DNA of 64,000 nt, from assembly GCF_000613845.1 (NCBI RefSeq), contig NZ_BAJT01000016.1, positions 17,377 to 81,376 of the forward strand. Direction: 5' to 3'. Positions 17,571-27,122 of this stretch are shown one piece after another. The notes under the pieces were generated by a model. That model was not told the DNA's origin, did not search any database, and saw only the letters and a program-made list of their open reading frames with translations. Every line of letters starts with the position of its first letter. Positions within the stretch are counted from its first letter, which is position 1. Source of the DNA: Asaia astilbis JCM 15831 (GTDB lineage: Bacteria > Pseudomonadota > Alphaproteobacteria > Acetobacterales > Acetobacteraceae). The translations under genes and the position numbers were made by a program.

Positions 17571-19176
17571 ATGGATCACAAGATGAGTCAGGACGCAGGC
17601 GGCCCGAGTGGGCCGAAAGAAGAGCAGACGATCGCAGTTGGTGTGGTTTCCGCTAACGAGGAGAAGTGGTGGATAGATCCTGCTTCTCCTCCTGAAGCCA
17701 CCCGGTTTGCTCAGTCTTGCGAGAGCCTTTTCGAATCTGGCGAGGGCGTATTAGCCCTGCAGCGTGTGCTGGAAACGCTATCAGTGCACGGAAACGATTG
17801 GCAGCTGTCGCTTGCAGGGGCATCTCTCGTAATGCGTTATACGACACGTTACGATATCGTCGATGTCTTGTTACGCAACGTCTTGAGACTGCAGCCGGAC
17901 AATGTTCAGGCGCAGTCGTCGTCGGCTCATCTCAGTATCGCTCGGGGCGATATCGCTGGGGGATGTGCGCGTTTTGCGGAAATGATCGCTCGCTATCCAG
18001 GGAAAAAGATCGAAATTGGTGAATACATCACCATGTCATTGCTTGAGGTCGGATATCCAAGCGAGGCGCTGGAGATTCTCAAATACCTGTTAGGGGCGGG
18101 CAATGTCAGTGCATCTCTTTTGAATAATCTGGGATGCGCTTTGGAACGCCTCAATCGTTCTACCGAGGCGCTGCCTTGGTATGAAAAAGCGCTTCAACTC
18201 AGCCCGGAGCGCCCTGAAATCGTCTTTGGTTATGCCTGCACCTTGATCAAGGCCGGACAATTCGAAAAAGGCTGGCCGGTCTATTTCGAGCGCGCCCTAC
18301 AATTGAGCAAGATACAAAATTGGCTTCGCGGGATGCCACGCCTGCGCCCGGATACCGAGCTGAGTGGCAAGCGTGTCCTTCTTTTTCAGGAGCAAGGGCT
18401 GGGCGACACACTACAATTTATTCGCCATGTGCCGGTCCTGCTCGCTCGTGGAGCAGACATAAGTTTGCATGTGCCGAAGAGTTTGGTCCGTCTCATGCGC
18501 ATGTCCTTCCCGGCGATAACTGTTTTGGAGCCTGATCCAATCTCGGAAGGGGATCTTTACGACTATGTAGCACCGATTCCGGATCTTCCCTATCTGACAA
18601 ACGTGCACTCGATCGGTGATGTGCCGGCAAAGGTGCCTTATCTGGTTGCCAAGACCGAGGACACAGCCCGTTTTGAGGCATCGCTTCCGCAGAAAAAGCC
18701 GAGAATCGGCTTGGTCTGGGCGGGCGAGCGGCGCTCGCGCTCGGAATTCGCTCTGGCAGATATGCGTCGGTCAGTGAGCTTCGAGGACATGACCAAGGCT
18801 CTGCTTCCGGTCGAGGCAAGTTTGGTCAATTTGCAATTCGGTGTTGAACGTAAGTCTCTGGCGGAGTGGCAGGGTCAGGAAATTTGCGACCCTATGGGTG
18901 CTGTCCAGGACATGGCCGACACGGCTGCACTCATGCAGGGGCTCGATCTTATCATCTCTGTCGATACCTCACCCGTTCATCTGGCGGGGGCACTCGGACG
19001 CTGTGTGGCTCATCAGCCGATGGGACGCGTGCTGGCGCTGGGGGGATGAGGGACAGGGTAGCCCCTGGTATCCGACAATGCGCGTTTTCCGCTCAGGTGA
19101 GCGGTCATTTGCCTCGGTGTTGCAGGAAGTGGGTAAGGCGCTTCGTCTTTGGGTGGATATGTGGCAACCGCAGTGA
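17571..19176 (+). CDS. TPR-glycosyltransferase (GT9/GT41-like), frameshifted near its 3' end
   Basis: Start at MDHKMSQDAGG (17571). Residues about 60-260 form TPR helices (for example LNNLGCALERLNRSTEALPW). The rest is a GT-B glycosyltransferase half with KRVLLFQEQGLGDTLQFIRH, RIGLVWAGERRSRSEF and DLIISVDTSPVHLAGALG. The frame breaks near 19000 and the expected C-terminus, VWLISRWDACWRWGDEGQ and SPWYPTMRVF, continues in the +1-shifted frame to 19176. The paralogue at 32311-33714 reads through the same point as LGKPTWLLSRYDQCWRW. Two missing C residues would restore the frame. It may glycosylate flagellin or hook proteins. It starts divergently from flhA and ends 6 bases from the convergent transglycosylase. 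Confidence 0.8.
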
Positions 19177-19182
19177 GATCGA

Positions 19183-19986
19183 TCAGCCAGTCGGCCGGGC
19201 GATCTGCACGGGCATACTACGATAGGACGCCAGGCTGCGTCCTTTCATGCCTGTCATTCCCGACCGATGGGCGAGCGGCTGTGTGAAATGAGAAAACCCG
19301 GTAAAAGGATGAAAATTCTTGACGACCGGTGGGGGGGAGGTCGGACCGTCTTCGGCCATCATGACGTTACGGGTGGCGGCAGTCGCAGGCATTTGCGCGA
19401 GAGTACGGTGTTTGGTGGAGCTTGGGGGAGCAACCCGCTCGTCCTCAGGGATCGCCCAGGTTTCCAGTACCTTCCATTGATAAGGCGCACCAATTCCCGG
19501 TGTCTGAGAGTGGTAAGCCGCGGCAGCGCGCGGCCAGCTGCCCATTTTATCATGCATCTGGATGAGGAATCGCCCGGCATAGAGGGCGTTCACCGTTGGG
19601 TCGAAAGCCTGATCCAGTGACGAAAAAGCATCAGGGTGTTGTTGAAGGTTGACCTGCATGCAACCGACATCGATCGACGTGACGCCTTGCGCGCGAAACT
19701 CGGCAGCGGCTGCGACTGCTTCGCTTTTCGACTGATAATAGTGACCCACTCCACTCGCCATGATTGTCCAGGGCCAGGCAGAGAGATGTCCGCTGCTGTC
19801 TGTTTTTCCGCTCTCGACCCGACTGATCGCATAAAGAAAGCCATCGGGGATGTGCAGGGCGCGTTCCGCCTGGCTTGTCGCGCTGTGGCATAGTTCTGCC
19901 TCTGCCGTTTGTGCAATAGCCGGGGCGGACAGGGCCGATGACAGAAATGCCATGCTCAGTGAGCTGGTGAAAAAAAAGGATTTCAT
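19183..19986 (-). CDS. Periplasmic lytic transglycosylase (SLT family)
   Basis: 267 residues from ATG 19986 (MKSFFFTSSLSMAFLSSALS), giving a clean Sec signal peptide cut after ...SAPAIAQ. The catalytic region has AISRVESGKT (catalytic Glu, about residue 58), then SIDVGCMQVNLQQHPDAF and the AAAAYHSQTPGIGAPY segment near residues 155-170, all typical of SLT-fold muramidases. It would cut peptidoglycan to let the rod pass, because the FlgJ in this cluster has no muramidase domain. A Pro/Ser-rich tail follows. An upstream in-frame ATG at 20016 seems less likely. Confidence 0.88.
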   Translation of the reverse strand: MKSFFFTSSLSMAFLSSALSAPAIAQTAEAELCHSATSQAERALHIPDGFLYAISRVESGKTDSSGHLSAWPWTIMASGVGHYYQSKSEAVAAAAEFRAQGVTSIDVGCMQVNLQQHPDAFSSLDQAFDPTVNALYAGRFLIQMHDKMGSWPRAAAAYHSQTPGIGAPYQWKVLETWAIPEDERVAPPSSTKHRTLAQMPATAATRNVMMAEDGPTSPPPVVKNFHPFTGFSHFTQPLAHRSGMTGMKGRSLASYRSMPVQIARPTG

Positions 19987-20078
19987 GATTCCGATGACGA
20001 TCTGGCATGAGCGCACGGCTCTGATTAGCTGTATAGAGATATTCTTAAGAAAAAGTTTTCGTGCCTGAATTTCAGGAT

Positions 20079-20306
20079 TTAAATCGGGATTTTCCGTATC
20101 GCTAGCGGATCCTGATCCATTTTTACAATCATAATCGTACGTGACGCGGTGCTTCCGAGAAAAAGCCTCTTGAGCTGTGCGATGTTATGAGCCGAAAGAG
20201 TTGTAAATTGATCAGCTGTGACGTAGGTTGATACCCGAACAGCCCTCAAAGAGATCGTGAACTGACGGCATTTCAAATTATCAAATTGTATAGATTTTAT
20301 TGGCAT
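20079..20306 (-). CDS. Possible small ORF, unknown
   Basis: 75 codons upstream of the transglycosylase on the same strand, between it and the divergent flgI. The sequence (MPIKSIQFDNLKCRQFTISL...) has no signal, membrane segment or motif I recognise. It fills an otherwise gene-free intergenic region, and its coding status is doubtful. Confidence 0.3.
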   Translation of the reverse strand: MPIKSIQFDNLKCRQFTISLRAVRVSTYVTADQFTTLSAHNIAQLKRLFLGSTASRTIMIVKMDQDPLAIRKIPI

Positions 20307-20338
20307 AAGGCGCTGTTGGCGCCGGGGCGCTTATTCAT

Positions 20339-21502
20339 ATGGTGACCATTTTAATAAAGACACAGTCTATGGGGGTCGATTTGGCAAAGCGCTGGCTCGG
20401 ATTTGCGCTGTTTCTTGCTATCGCAGCCCCGCTGCTTGGCTCTGCGCCTTCTGCACATGCGACCTCTGTCAGGGTCAAGGATATTGTCGATTACGAAGGC
20501 GTGCGAGACAACCAACTCGTTGGATATGGCCTTGTCGTCGGTCTCAGAGGGACTGGTGATCGTCTGACCAATACGATTTTCACGCGTGAGACGTTGATCA
20601 GCATGCTCAATCGTCTTGGTGTCAATATTCGTGATCGTCAGGTGCAGTTGCAGACGCATGACGTCGCCGCCGTGATGGTGACTGCGACATTGCCACCGTT
20701 TTCCCATGGTGGCGGTCGAATTGACGTGACGGTCTCTGCCGTCGGCGACTCACAGGATCTGGCGGGTGGAACCTTGCTCGTTACGCCTCTGCAAGCAGCA
20801 GATGGCGAGATCTATGCGGTTGCTCAGGGCTCTCTTGTCACGAACGCCTTCGCTGCGGGCGGCGCTGCGGCTGCTGCTTCCCGAAATATTCCGACGACAG
20901 GCCATATCGCGAATGGTGCTGTGGTTGAACGCGAAGTGCCCGTTGTGCTCGGTGCCGGCGGTGTGATCCATCTCTCCCTGCGAAACCCGAACTTCACGAC
21001 AGCCAACAGGATCGTGGCAGTCATCAACCGTGCGCTCGGCAGGGGAATTGCGCGCGTAGACGATCCCAGCACGATTGCTGTCAGGATGGCAGGGCGCGAT
21101 GCGCCGTCATTGCTGTATCGGATTGGTGATCTCATGGTTGAGCCCGACACGATGGCCAAGGTCATTGTCGATGAGGCGAGCGGCACGATTGTCATGGGTG
21201 ATAACGTCCGGATCAGCACGGTCGCGATTGCACAGGGTAATCTGACGATCCAGGTAACGGAAACGCCGCTTGTCGCGCAGCCTGCCCCTTTTTCGAACGG
21301 GACGACGGCGATCGTACCGAGAACGCAAATCAATGCGTCAACGGATGACTCTCATCGGTTAGGAATCCTCCGCGAGGGGCCGACGCTCGCTAGTCTTGTG
21401 TCAGGGCTTAATGCGCTTGGCATGGGACCGCGCGATATGATCAGTATTCTACAGGCCATCAAGGCCGATGGCGCTTTGCAGGCCGATCTGGAGGTTCGAT
21501 AA
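20339..21502 (+). CDS. flgI: Flagellar P-ring protein FlgI
   Basis: 387 residues. A signal peptide (GFALFLAIAAPLLGSAPSAHA) precedes the mature start at about residue 43, where VRVKDIVDYEGVRDNQLVGY then GLVVGLRGTGD is the FlgI signature. HDVAAVMVTATLPPF and IDVTVSAVGDSQDLAGGTLL are also diagnostic, and GPRDMISILQAIKADGALQA is the conserved C-terminus. It forms the periplasmic P ring around the rod. The start may lie at the ATG at 20369 (MGVDLAKRW), which gives a more standard signal peptide. It leads the plus-strand run flgI-flgJ-flgN-like. Confidence 0.96.
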   Translation: MVTILIKTQSMGVDLAKRWLGFALFLAIAAPLLGSAPSAHATSVRVKDIVDYEGVRDNQLVGYGLVVGLRGTGDRLTNTIFTRETLISMLNRLGVNIRDRQVQLQTHDVAAVMVTATLPPFSHGGGRIDVTVSAVGDSQDLAGGTLLVTPLQAADGEIYAVAQGSLVTNAFAAGGAAAAASRNIPTTGHIANGAVVEREVPVVLGAGGVIHLSLRNPNFTTANRIVAVINRALGRGIARVDDPSTIAVRMAGRDAPSLLYRIGDLMVEPDTMAKVIVDEASGTIVMGDNVRISTVAIAQGNLTIQVTETPLVAQPAPFSNGTTAIVPRTQINASTDDSHRLGILREGPTLASLVSGLNALGMGPRDMISILQAIKADGALQADLEVR

Positions 21503-21506
21503 GACC

Positions 21507-21839
21507 ATGAGCTATTCTTCACTTCCAGTTGGCGCTCTTACTGCAGCGCGCGTGGCAGCTCAAAGCGCCACTCAGCAAACGACGAATCAAGCCAAGGCTG
21601 ACAAGGCACGGGAAACGGCGGTCTCTTTTGAGGGCGTGACACTCGGCGAAATGCTGCAGCCTATGTTTGACACGGTGGACACGTCAGATAACGCGTTTGG
21701 CGGAGGGGCTGCGGAAAAGCAGTTTCGTTCTTTGCAAGTGCTCGAAATGGGTAAGGAAATCGCGAAAGGAGGCGGTATCGGTATCGCCGATAGCGTCTAT
21801 CGCCAGATCCTCGTCATGCAGGAGAAGGCGTCGTCATGA
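21507..21839 (+). CDS. flgJ: FlgJ-type rod-binding protein without muramidase domain
   Basis: 110 residues from ATG 21507, five bases after the flgI stop. It corresponds only to the N-terminal rod-binding domain: ETAVSFEGVTLGEMLQPMFD, then GGAAEKQFRSLQVLEMGKEI and GIGIADSVYRQIL. Single-domain FlgJ proteins are common in alphaproteobacteria and act as the rod cap/scaffold; a separate transglycosylase (here 19183-19986) supplies cell-wall cleavage. Its stop overlaps the next gene's start (ATGAG). Confidence 0.9.
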   Translation: MSYSSLPVGALTAARVAAQSATQQTTNQAKADKARETAVSFEGVTLGEMLQPMFDTVDTSDNAFGGGAAEKQFRSLQVLEMGKEIAKGGGIGIADSVYRQILVMQEKASS

Positions 21840-22243
21840 GTGCTGACATCTCCCGATACGAGCGCGATGTTCTCAGAGCGATCGACAAGCTCACAGCCAC
21901 GTTGAAAAAAGAAAATGCGCTGCTCACGGAAGGGCGCGCCGAAGCTGTGGCGGATCTTCTCGAAGATAAGGCACAGCAGATCGAAGGTCTCGAGCGGGCG
22001 TTACGCGCCTTTGTCGAGGCGGGCGGGGATAAGAAGGCCCTGCGTGAACCGCTCGAGAAATTCGTTGCGAAGGCCGGTGAGAACCAATCCTTGATCGAGC
22101 ATTCCGTCGAGGCGCAGATGTTCTTCCTCAAACTGCTCTTCAGCGAACCGGAGGAAGACGGCGTGAGAGGGTATAGCGCGAGTGGCGGCTATGCAGCTTC
22201 TTCTCCGTCCAGCGAGGCGCTCACGCTCCGGAGCGACGTCTGA
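21836..22243 (+). CDS. FlgN-like flagellar export chaperone
   Basis: 135 residues, mainly charged helices (DVLRAIDKLTATLKKENALL, then AQQIEGLERALRAFVEAGGD), followed by a Ser/Gly-rich tail. FlgN proteins are helical hairpins of this size that carry the hook-filament junction proteins FlgK and FlgL to the export gate. The ATG overlaps the flgJ stop, so the genes are coupled. The call is from length, helix pattern and gene order rather than a unique motif. Confidence 0.65.
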   Translation: MSADISRYERDVLRAIDKLTATLKKENALLTEGRAEAVADLLEDKAQQIEGLERALRAFVEAGGDKKALREPLEKFVAKAGENQSLIEHSVEAQMFFLKLLFSEPEEDGVRGYSASGGYAASSPSSEALTLRSDV

Positions 22244-22757
22244 TGTCCATGTCGGGTGCCGGAGACCGGCCTTTCCAGAGATCCATATCCGGTGTTGTGC
22301 TTAGAAACGCGCATCTTATGGGCTCCTTTATGGTGGTCGCAAGCGTGTTAAGTGCCTGTCAGTCACCGGCCAGGCCTTACCTCGCTATGGGGCGTCGCGT
22401 TGCCGAGGCGGGCTTTATTGCCCACCTGCCGACACGACTGCCCGTTATGCAATGATGAATACCCTGCCGCCAGGCATGATGACATATCGAGCCTCTCCGT
22501 CCGGTCTCATCTATCTCTATGCAGATCCGATCGGCTGTGGCTGCGTGTATATGGGATCAGAGGTGGCGTATTCGTATCTCGTGAACTCGACACCTGTGGT
22601 GAAGGGTAGGCACACGCCTGTCAGCGGTGTGCCTCCGATCTCAGAGATGGCTGCCGAAAACCGGAGAGACAGGGCCATCTGGGACTGGAGTGCCTGGGCG
22701 AGCACTGCAGATCCAGGCGCCACCCAGCCACGCTATGTGAGCGGTGCCTCCTGGTAA
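22243..22757 (+). CDS. Small outer-membrane lipoprotein-like gene, probably one ORF split by a frameshift
   Basis: Frame 1 gives 70 codons with a lipoprotein signal (MGSFMVVASVLSAC, lipobox LSAC near residue 39) and ends at 22455. A second ORF starts at 22452 with an ATGA overlap and runs to 22757 (MMNTLPPGMMTYRASP, ADPIGCGCVYMGSEVAYSYL). The second frame stays open upstream to about 22380 and reads plausibly there (LYCPPADTTARYAMM). So a single missing base near 22380-22400 would join signal and body into one protein of about 165 residues. Either two coupled genes or one broken gene fits. I do not recognise the family. It follows the FlgN-like gene directly. Confidence 0.55.
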
Positions 22758-22790
22758 AAGCCCTTGGGTTAGTTCTGCACCCAGGTGGTG

Positions 22791-23390
22791 TCAGGTTTTT
22801 GGGCCGCCCAGGAATGTGTTTTCAAAGCGCTGTTTGACCGTTTTAGTCGGCGTATTCTTCGGGGCGGGCGGCGGAGTGCGCTTTGGCTCCGGTGCCGTCT
22901 TGGAAGAGGGAGCGCTTTTCGTCGGTTCAGCAGGCTTGCTCTGGATCGCTTCTTGCTCGGTCTCATCGGAATCGGGAACGAGAGGTGTCTCGATCTTCCT
23001 CAGCATGTCGAGTTTGAGGTCAGAGGCGTCGTCCAGAAGTTTACCGAGAGCCTGCTCACGCGTCGCTGCCTTGGAGGTGAGTTCGGTAAGCTTCTCTGCT
23101 TTTGAGTCGGCTCGATCGACAAGGGTGTCTAGCTCCGTACCGACAATCTTGGCCTGCTCGATTGTACGACTGAGCGGGCGTCCGCTGACCTGTCCCGCCA
23201 CGCGCAGCCTTTCGACGCCATCATGAGCATTCTTGATGCTTGTCTCGAGTTTCTCGATAAGCTTGATAAGATTGGCCCGGTCGGCCTTCAGAGCCGATAG
23301 GGTCTTGCTTATGTAGAAGTTATAGGCAATCCCCAAAAGAAGAAGGACAGATAGAGCGATCTCTATGAATATTTGTACTTGAGCTAGCAT
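22791..23390 (-). CDS. DUF6468-type membrane-anchored coiled-coil protein of the flagellar operon
   Basis: 199 residues. One N-terminal transmembrane helix (IEIALSVLLLLGIAYNFYIS, about residues 9-28) is followed by a long coiled coil (LKADRANLIKLIEKLETSIK) and a Lys/Pro-rich tail. Proteins of this build follow fliM in many alphaproteobacterial flagellar operons (DUF6468, named from memory of the family). Topology suggests a cytoplasmic coil anchored in the inner membrane near the basal body. It is the last gene of the flgE-fliL-fliM operon. Confidence 0.75.
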   Translation of the reverse strand: MLAQVQIFIEIALSVLLLLGIAYNFYISKTLSALKADRANLIKLIEKLETSIKNAHDGVERLRVAGQVSGRPLSRTIEQAKIVGTELDTLVDRADSKAEKLTELTSKAATREQALGKLLDDASDLKLDMLRKIETPLVPDSDETEQEAIQSKPAEPTKSAPSSKTAPEPKRTPPPAPKNTPTKTVKQRFENTFLGGPKT

Positions 23391-23451
23391 GCTAGATCGT
23401 CCCTCTTATGATCGGACCCGAAAAGGGGCGTATGTTGCACTCTTCTGCGGC

Positions 23452-24578
23452 CTAATCATAGGCGTGAGGTTCGCTCGGACTGTGAGTGTGGGGGCTGTCA
23501 TCGGGTACCAGGCGCTGATCGATCTTCACGGCAGCCTTTCCACCAGATTGACCCAGATGACCTTCAAAAAGTGGGGTCTGGCTCGACTGTAGTGTCACAG
23601 GCAAAGAGCCCTGTGTCTTCTGCGGGAACAGGATCTGCATCCCCGGTTTCATGTTCAGAAGCTGTGACAGCGGGATCGTCTGTTCTTCCAGAACCGCCTG
23701 TAGTTCAGCATCGGTTTCCATGATCTCGGAAATCAGATGATTCTCCCAGACGGAATCACGTCCGAATCTTTCTCCCATAAACTGCTGGGAGAGCAAATCG
23801 CGCACGGCTCTAGCGTCGCATAGGGGATGACGAGATCCATGTTGCCGTTGCGATCTTCCATGTCGATATGCATTTTCGACGTGACGACCGCATTGGACGC
23901 GCGGGCAATGGCGGCGAAACGGGAGCTGACTTCCAATCTCTCAAAGAGCAGCTCGACCTCGCACACGGGGCTGAATGCAATCGAGAGTTCACGAAGCGCA
24001 AGAGCAATGAGCTTTTCAAGTAATGCGCGCTCGATGGCAGTGTGCGGTCTTCCCTCGATGCCTGAATGACCTTTCCCTCGCGGTCCGCCCATCAGAGTAT
24101 CGATGATCGAGTAGGCGAGCGCCGAGTCGATTACGACAAGTCCGTAATTCTCCCACTGAACAGCTTTGAACACGGCAAAGAGAGAGGATGAGGGAACGCT
24201 GTTGACGTAATCACCGAAACACATCGACCGAGTGTATTCCATGGTGATTTCGACGTTGTCATTCGTGAAGTTTCTCAGGCCGGTCGTCAGGAGGCGCACG
24301 AGACGATCCAGGACAATTTCGAGCATCGGCATGCGCTCGTAAGCGACAAAGCCAGCCCGGATGATCCGTTCCATCCCGCTTTCCGTGCGTTCCGGCAGGC
24401 CGCTGAATGAGCCGCCGAGGAGATTATCGATCTCCGATTGGTCGAGCATGTCGTTCAGCGTGTCACCCTGAAAGGGGTCATTTTCATCATTGCCCGCTTC
24501 AGCCTCTTCAGAACGAAGGAATTCTTCGTTGAAATGGCGGTCGTTCGAATTGGGGGATTGATCGTTATTGTCTGTCAT
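23452..24578 (-). CDS. fliM: Flagellar motor switch protein FliM (frameshifted near codon 257)
   Basis: The 5' frame (24578 to about 23806) has MLDQSEIDNLLGG (about residues 44-56) and the FliM middle domain (FTNDNVEITMEYTRSMCFGD, DTLMGGPRGKGHSGIEGR). After DLVIPYATLEP the frame shifts. The shifted frame continues as expected with RDLLSQQFMGERFGRDSVWE, then the C-terminal surface-presentation domain (IPLSQLLNMKPGMQILFPQK) to 23452. Adding one G at about 23805 (GAGCCG[G]TGCGC) restores an unbroken FliM of about 375 residues. The EIDNLL motif, usually at the very N-terminus, is preceded by about 47 acidic residues. FliM forms the C ring with FliG and FliN and binds CheY-P. Confidence 0.92.
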
Positions 24579-24629
24579 TCTGCCTGTCGATCAAACTGAA
24601 AATGCTCCGATCTGTCAAACGACTGCGAG

Positions 24630-25157
24630 TTACTGGATCAGAAATTCCGTGATGTAGAAGTTTGTAACCTTGAGGGGGGCAATCTGGATACGAAGGCGCC
24701 GGAGCAGGGTCTCCCTCAGACGATAGATGCCGTTCCCCCGGATCTCCTGGGGCCGCGTCTCGTGCAGGTAGGTCTGGAAGATGTCCTGAATTGCCGGGAT
24801 ATATCCCCGTAGCTCAGGTTCCGAAACTTTCCCGGCGACTTCAATCTTGGTTGTCATCTTGACATAAACCGGACGACCATCACCGTTATCCAGGCTCGAT
24901 ATAATCGCCGGGATTGTCAAGAAGGACGTCTCTCCCGGCGGAGCGTCGCCTGTCTGACTGGCCGTCTGGGCCTTTTTGTGACCGAAAATCCACCCTTTCT
25001 CGATCGCGAAATACGCGCCCCCTCCCAGCAGAGCTAGAACGAGGATGCCTACGATGAGAAGGAGGCGTTTTTTTTTTCTTGGGAGCGCCGCCAAACCAAG
25101 TCGATCATCGTCAACGGGGTTGACGTCGAGATCGTCGCCGAAACGTGATTCGCTCAT
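24630..25157 (-). CDS. fliL: Flagellar basal-body associated protein FliL
   Basis: 175 residues from the ATG at 25157 (MSESRFGDDLD); an ATG at 25178 is seven codons upstream. A poly-basic stretch (PRKKKRLLLIVGILVLALLG) leads into the single transmembrane helix at about residues 30-50. The periplasmic domain ends YRLRETLLRRLRIQIAPLKV then TNFYITEFLIQ, the conserved FliL C-terminus. FliL forms a stomatin-like ring around stators. It lies between flgE and fliM on the minus strand. Confidence 0.93.
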   Translation of the reverse strand: MSESRFGDDLDVNPVDDDRLGLAALPRKKKRLLLIVGILVLALLGGGAYFAIEKGWIFGHKKAQTASQTGDAPPGETSFLTIPAIISSLDNGDGRPVYVKMTTKIEVAGKVSEPELRGYIPAIQDIFQTYLHETRPQEIRGNGIYRLRETLLRRLRIQIAPLKVTNFYITEFLIQ

Positions 25158-25367
25158 GGGTTTAAAGCTCAAAATCAAGAAGAGATGGGCAGGAGGCTTA
25201 TCCTGCTCATCTCAGTGAACGCCTAGTTTAACGAGGCGGGGAATGCGGAGGTATTTAAAATTTTTGCCCAGAAAGTTCAGACCTAGACTGCCATCCCACT
25301 CTGGGAAGAACGACCTAACATCATCTAAACGGGCGGGTCGACCCTGCACAACAAAACTTATGTAGGT

Positions 25368-25397
25368 TTTCTGGCGAGAGCGCCAACCTCGCCAGAA
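25368..25397. repeat. Inverted repeat downstream of flgE
   Basis: TTCTGGCGAG and CTCGCCAGAA form a perfect ten-base inverted repeat with a ten-base loop, eight bases past the flgE stop. There is no T run on the minus-strand side, so it may be an RNA-stabilising hairpin or a weak terminator between flgE and fliL. Confidence 0.5.
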
Positions 25398-25404
25398 AGT
25401 AGTT

Positions 25405-27122
25405 TTACTGCTTCATCGCAATTGTGGTCTGCAGAAGCTGATCGGCCGTTGTGACGATCTTCGTATTTGCAGAGTAAGCCTCTTGTGCGACGATAAGCGC
25501 GGAAAGATCACTCGTCAGATTGGTCGTCGACGATTCCGTGTACCCGACGGAAAGCGTCCCTGTTCCATTCGCTCCGACCGTCCCGATGACCGGATTTCCA
25601 GACTGTGCCGTGGCCGTGTAAGCCTGTCCGTCGACGGCATTCAGTCCGTTGACATTGGCAAAGTTGGCGAGGGCGACCTTGCCGACAAGCTGCGTAGCGC
25701 CGTTGCTAAATTGCGCCGTAACCGAGCCGTCGCTGAGAAGCTGAACGCTTCATAACTTCCTGCGCTGACTGCATCAGAAGTCAGGGCCGTCGTGTCGGTG
25801 CCAAGAGTGCTCGACGGAGTGAGAAGTGGGCTGGCAGCATTGGTCATCGTCGGCAGATTGACCGTGTACGCTGTTCCGTTGATCGTCGCTGCAATCGATG
25901 TCGGCGGTGCGTTGGCAGTGCCGTCTGCATTGAACGTGATCGAAGAGGTCGCGCTCAGCGCAGCGCCGGTCGAGGAGTCGATAGCAGAAACGTTCCAGGT
26001 CGGCGGTGATGCTGACGTCTGCGACCAGAGCATCGATACCGGAACGCCCGAAACCGTGACAGGTGATGTCATGTAGCTCTGATTGGAGCCTGTGCTGGTG
26101 CCGATCTGCGCGCTGCCTTGGGTCAACGTCGACGTGGTCGCGTCGAGGGTGAGGCTGCCCACGGCGCTTTTGCTGGCAGTTCCCGTGGAGGAGGCCATGA
26201 TCGTGCCGCTCGTGCCCCCGATGGTCCCAAGAGACAGATCCATCGTCTGGGTCGAGTTGGACCCATACGTCGCGGTGATCGGCAGTTTCACGGCAGAGCC
26301 GCTGGTCGTCGAGCCCACCGACGCACCAGTCGAGTCAGTGACACTCGCGAGCGTCCCGTTGCTGTTGAACGTCACGTTATAAGTGTTGGCGGCCTGATCG
26401 ATCGCACCTGTGCCGTCTGCGTCGTAAGCACTCACCGTCCAGACCAGGGGGTTCGTGGTGCTCTGGTTCCAGGTAAGGGCGACATGATGGGCTGTTGCGT
26501 TGGCATCGTAAACGGTTGTTGGTGCTGTTGTGTAGGTCTGCGCGTCTGCTGCGGTGTATTTTGAAGTATCGGCCGGCATCGTGCCGACTGTAGCTGTCAG
26601 GGAGATCGTGCTCGTCTGGGGCTGGCGGTACGTAACATTGCTCACATTGATTGCGCTCAGTGTAGTGCCAAGCTGCCCGGTCGAAGGGTCGACCATATAC
26701 CCGTTGAGGTAATATCCGCTGGTATTGACGAGATATCCAAGGTTATTCTGAGAAAATTCGCCGTTTCGAGTGAAGTAATCACGGTCCTGGAATTGAGTGG
26801 TTCCCGTATTTCCAACGCCAGTGGCTTTGGACACGACGAACATGCCGTTGCCTGAAATCGCTGCAGAGAGGCTGCTGCTGCTGCTTGTCGGCGTCCCCTG
26901 CTGGTCAACATGCTGCACCGTAACAGCTGAAACCGAGTCTGAAATATCCGCCGATGCCGTGCTCCCGATCAGTGAGCCTGCCACGAAATTTTGAAAAGAC
27001 GTCGTGTTAGCCTTGTAGCCAACCGTTTGGCTATTGGCGATGTTATTACTGAGATTCGTAAACGCTGTTGATTGCGCGTTAATGCCACTGACTGCAGTGG
27101 TGAGGGCGTTAAATACTGACAT
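25405..27122 (-). CDS. flgE: Flagellar hook protein FlgE (frameshifted near its 3' end)
   Basis: The N-terminus MSVFNALTTAVSGINAQSTA, then NLSNNIANSQTVGYKANTTS, is the FlgE signature. The variable middle (about residues 165-420) holds two related subrepeats, VALTWNQSTTNPLVWTVSAY and SMLWSQTSASPPTWNVSAID. After SAGSYEAF the frame breaks at about 25743. One added C yields LLSDGSVTAQFSNGATQLVG and the canonical C-terminus, LIVAQEAYSANTKIVTTADQ then LLQTTIAMKQ, ending at TAA 25405-25407. The repaired protein is about 572 residues. The same variable block is embedded in the DUF1217 protein at 13159-14913. It opens the flgE-fliL-fliM-DUF6468 operon. Confidence 0.93.

Noticed and set aside
25368..25397. 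Inverted repeat as a definite flgE terminator
   Set aside because: The stem is perfect but no T run follows on the minus strand, so I listed it only as an inverted repeat.
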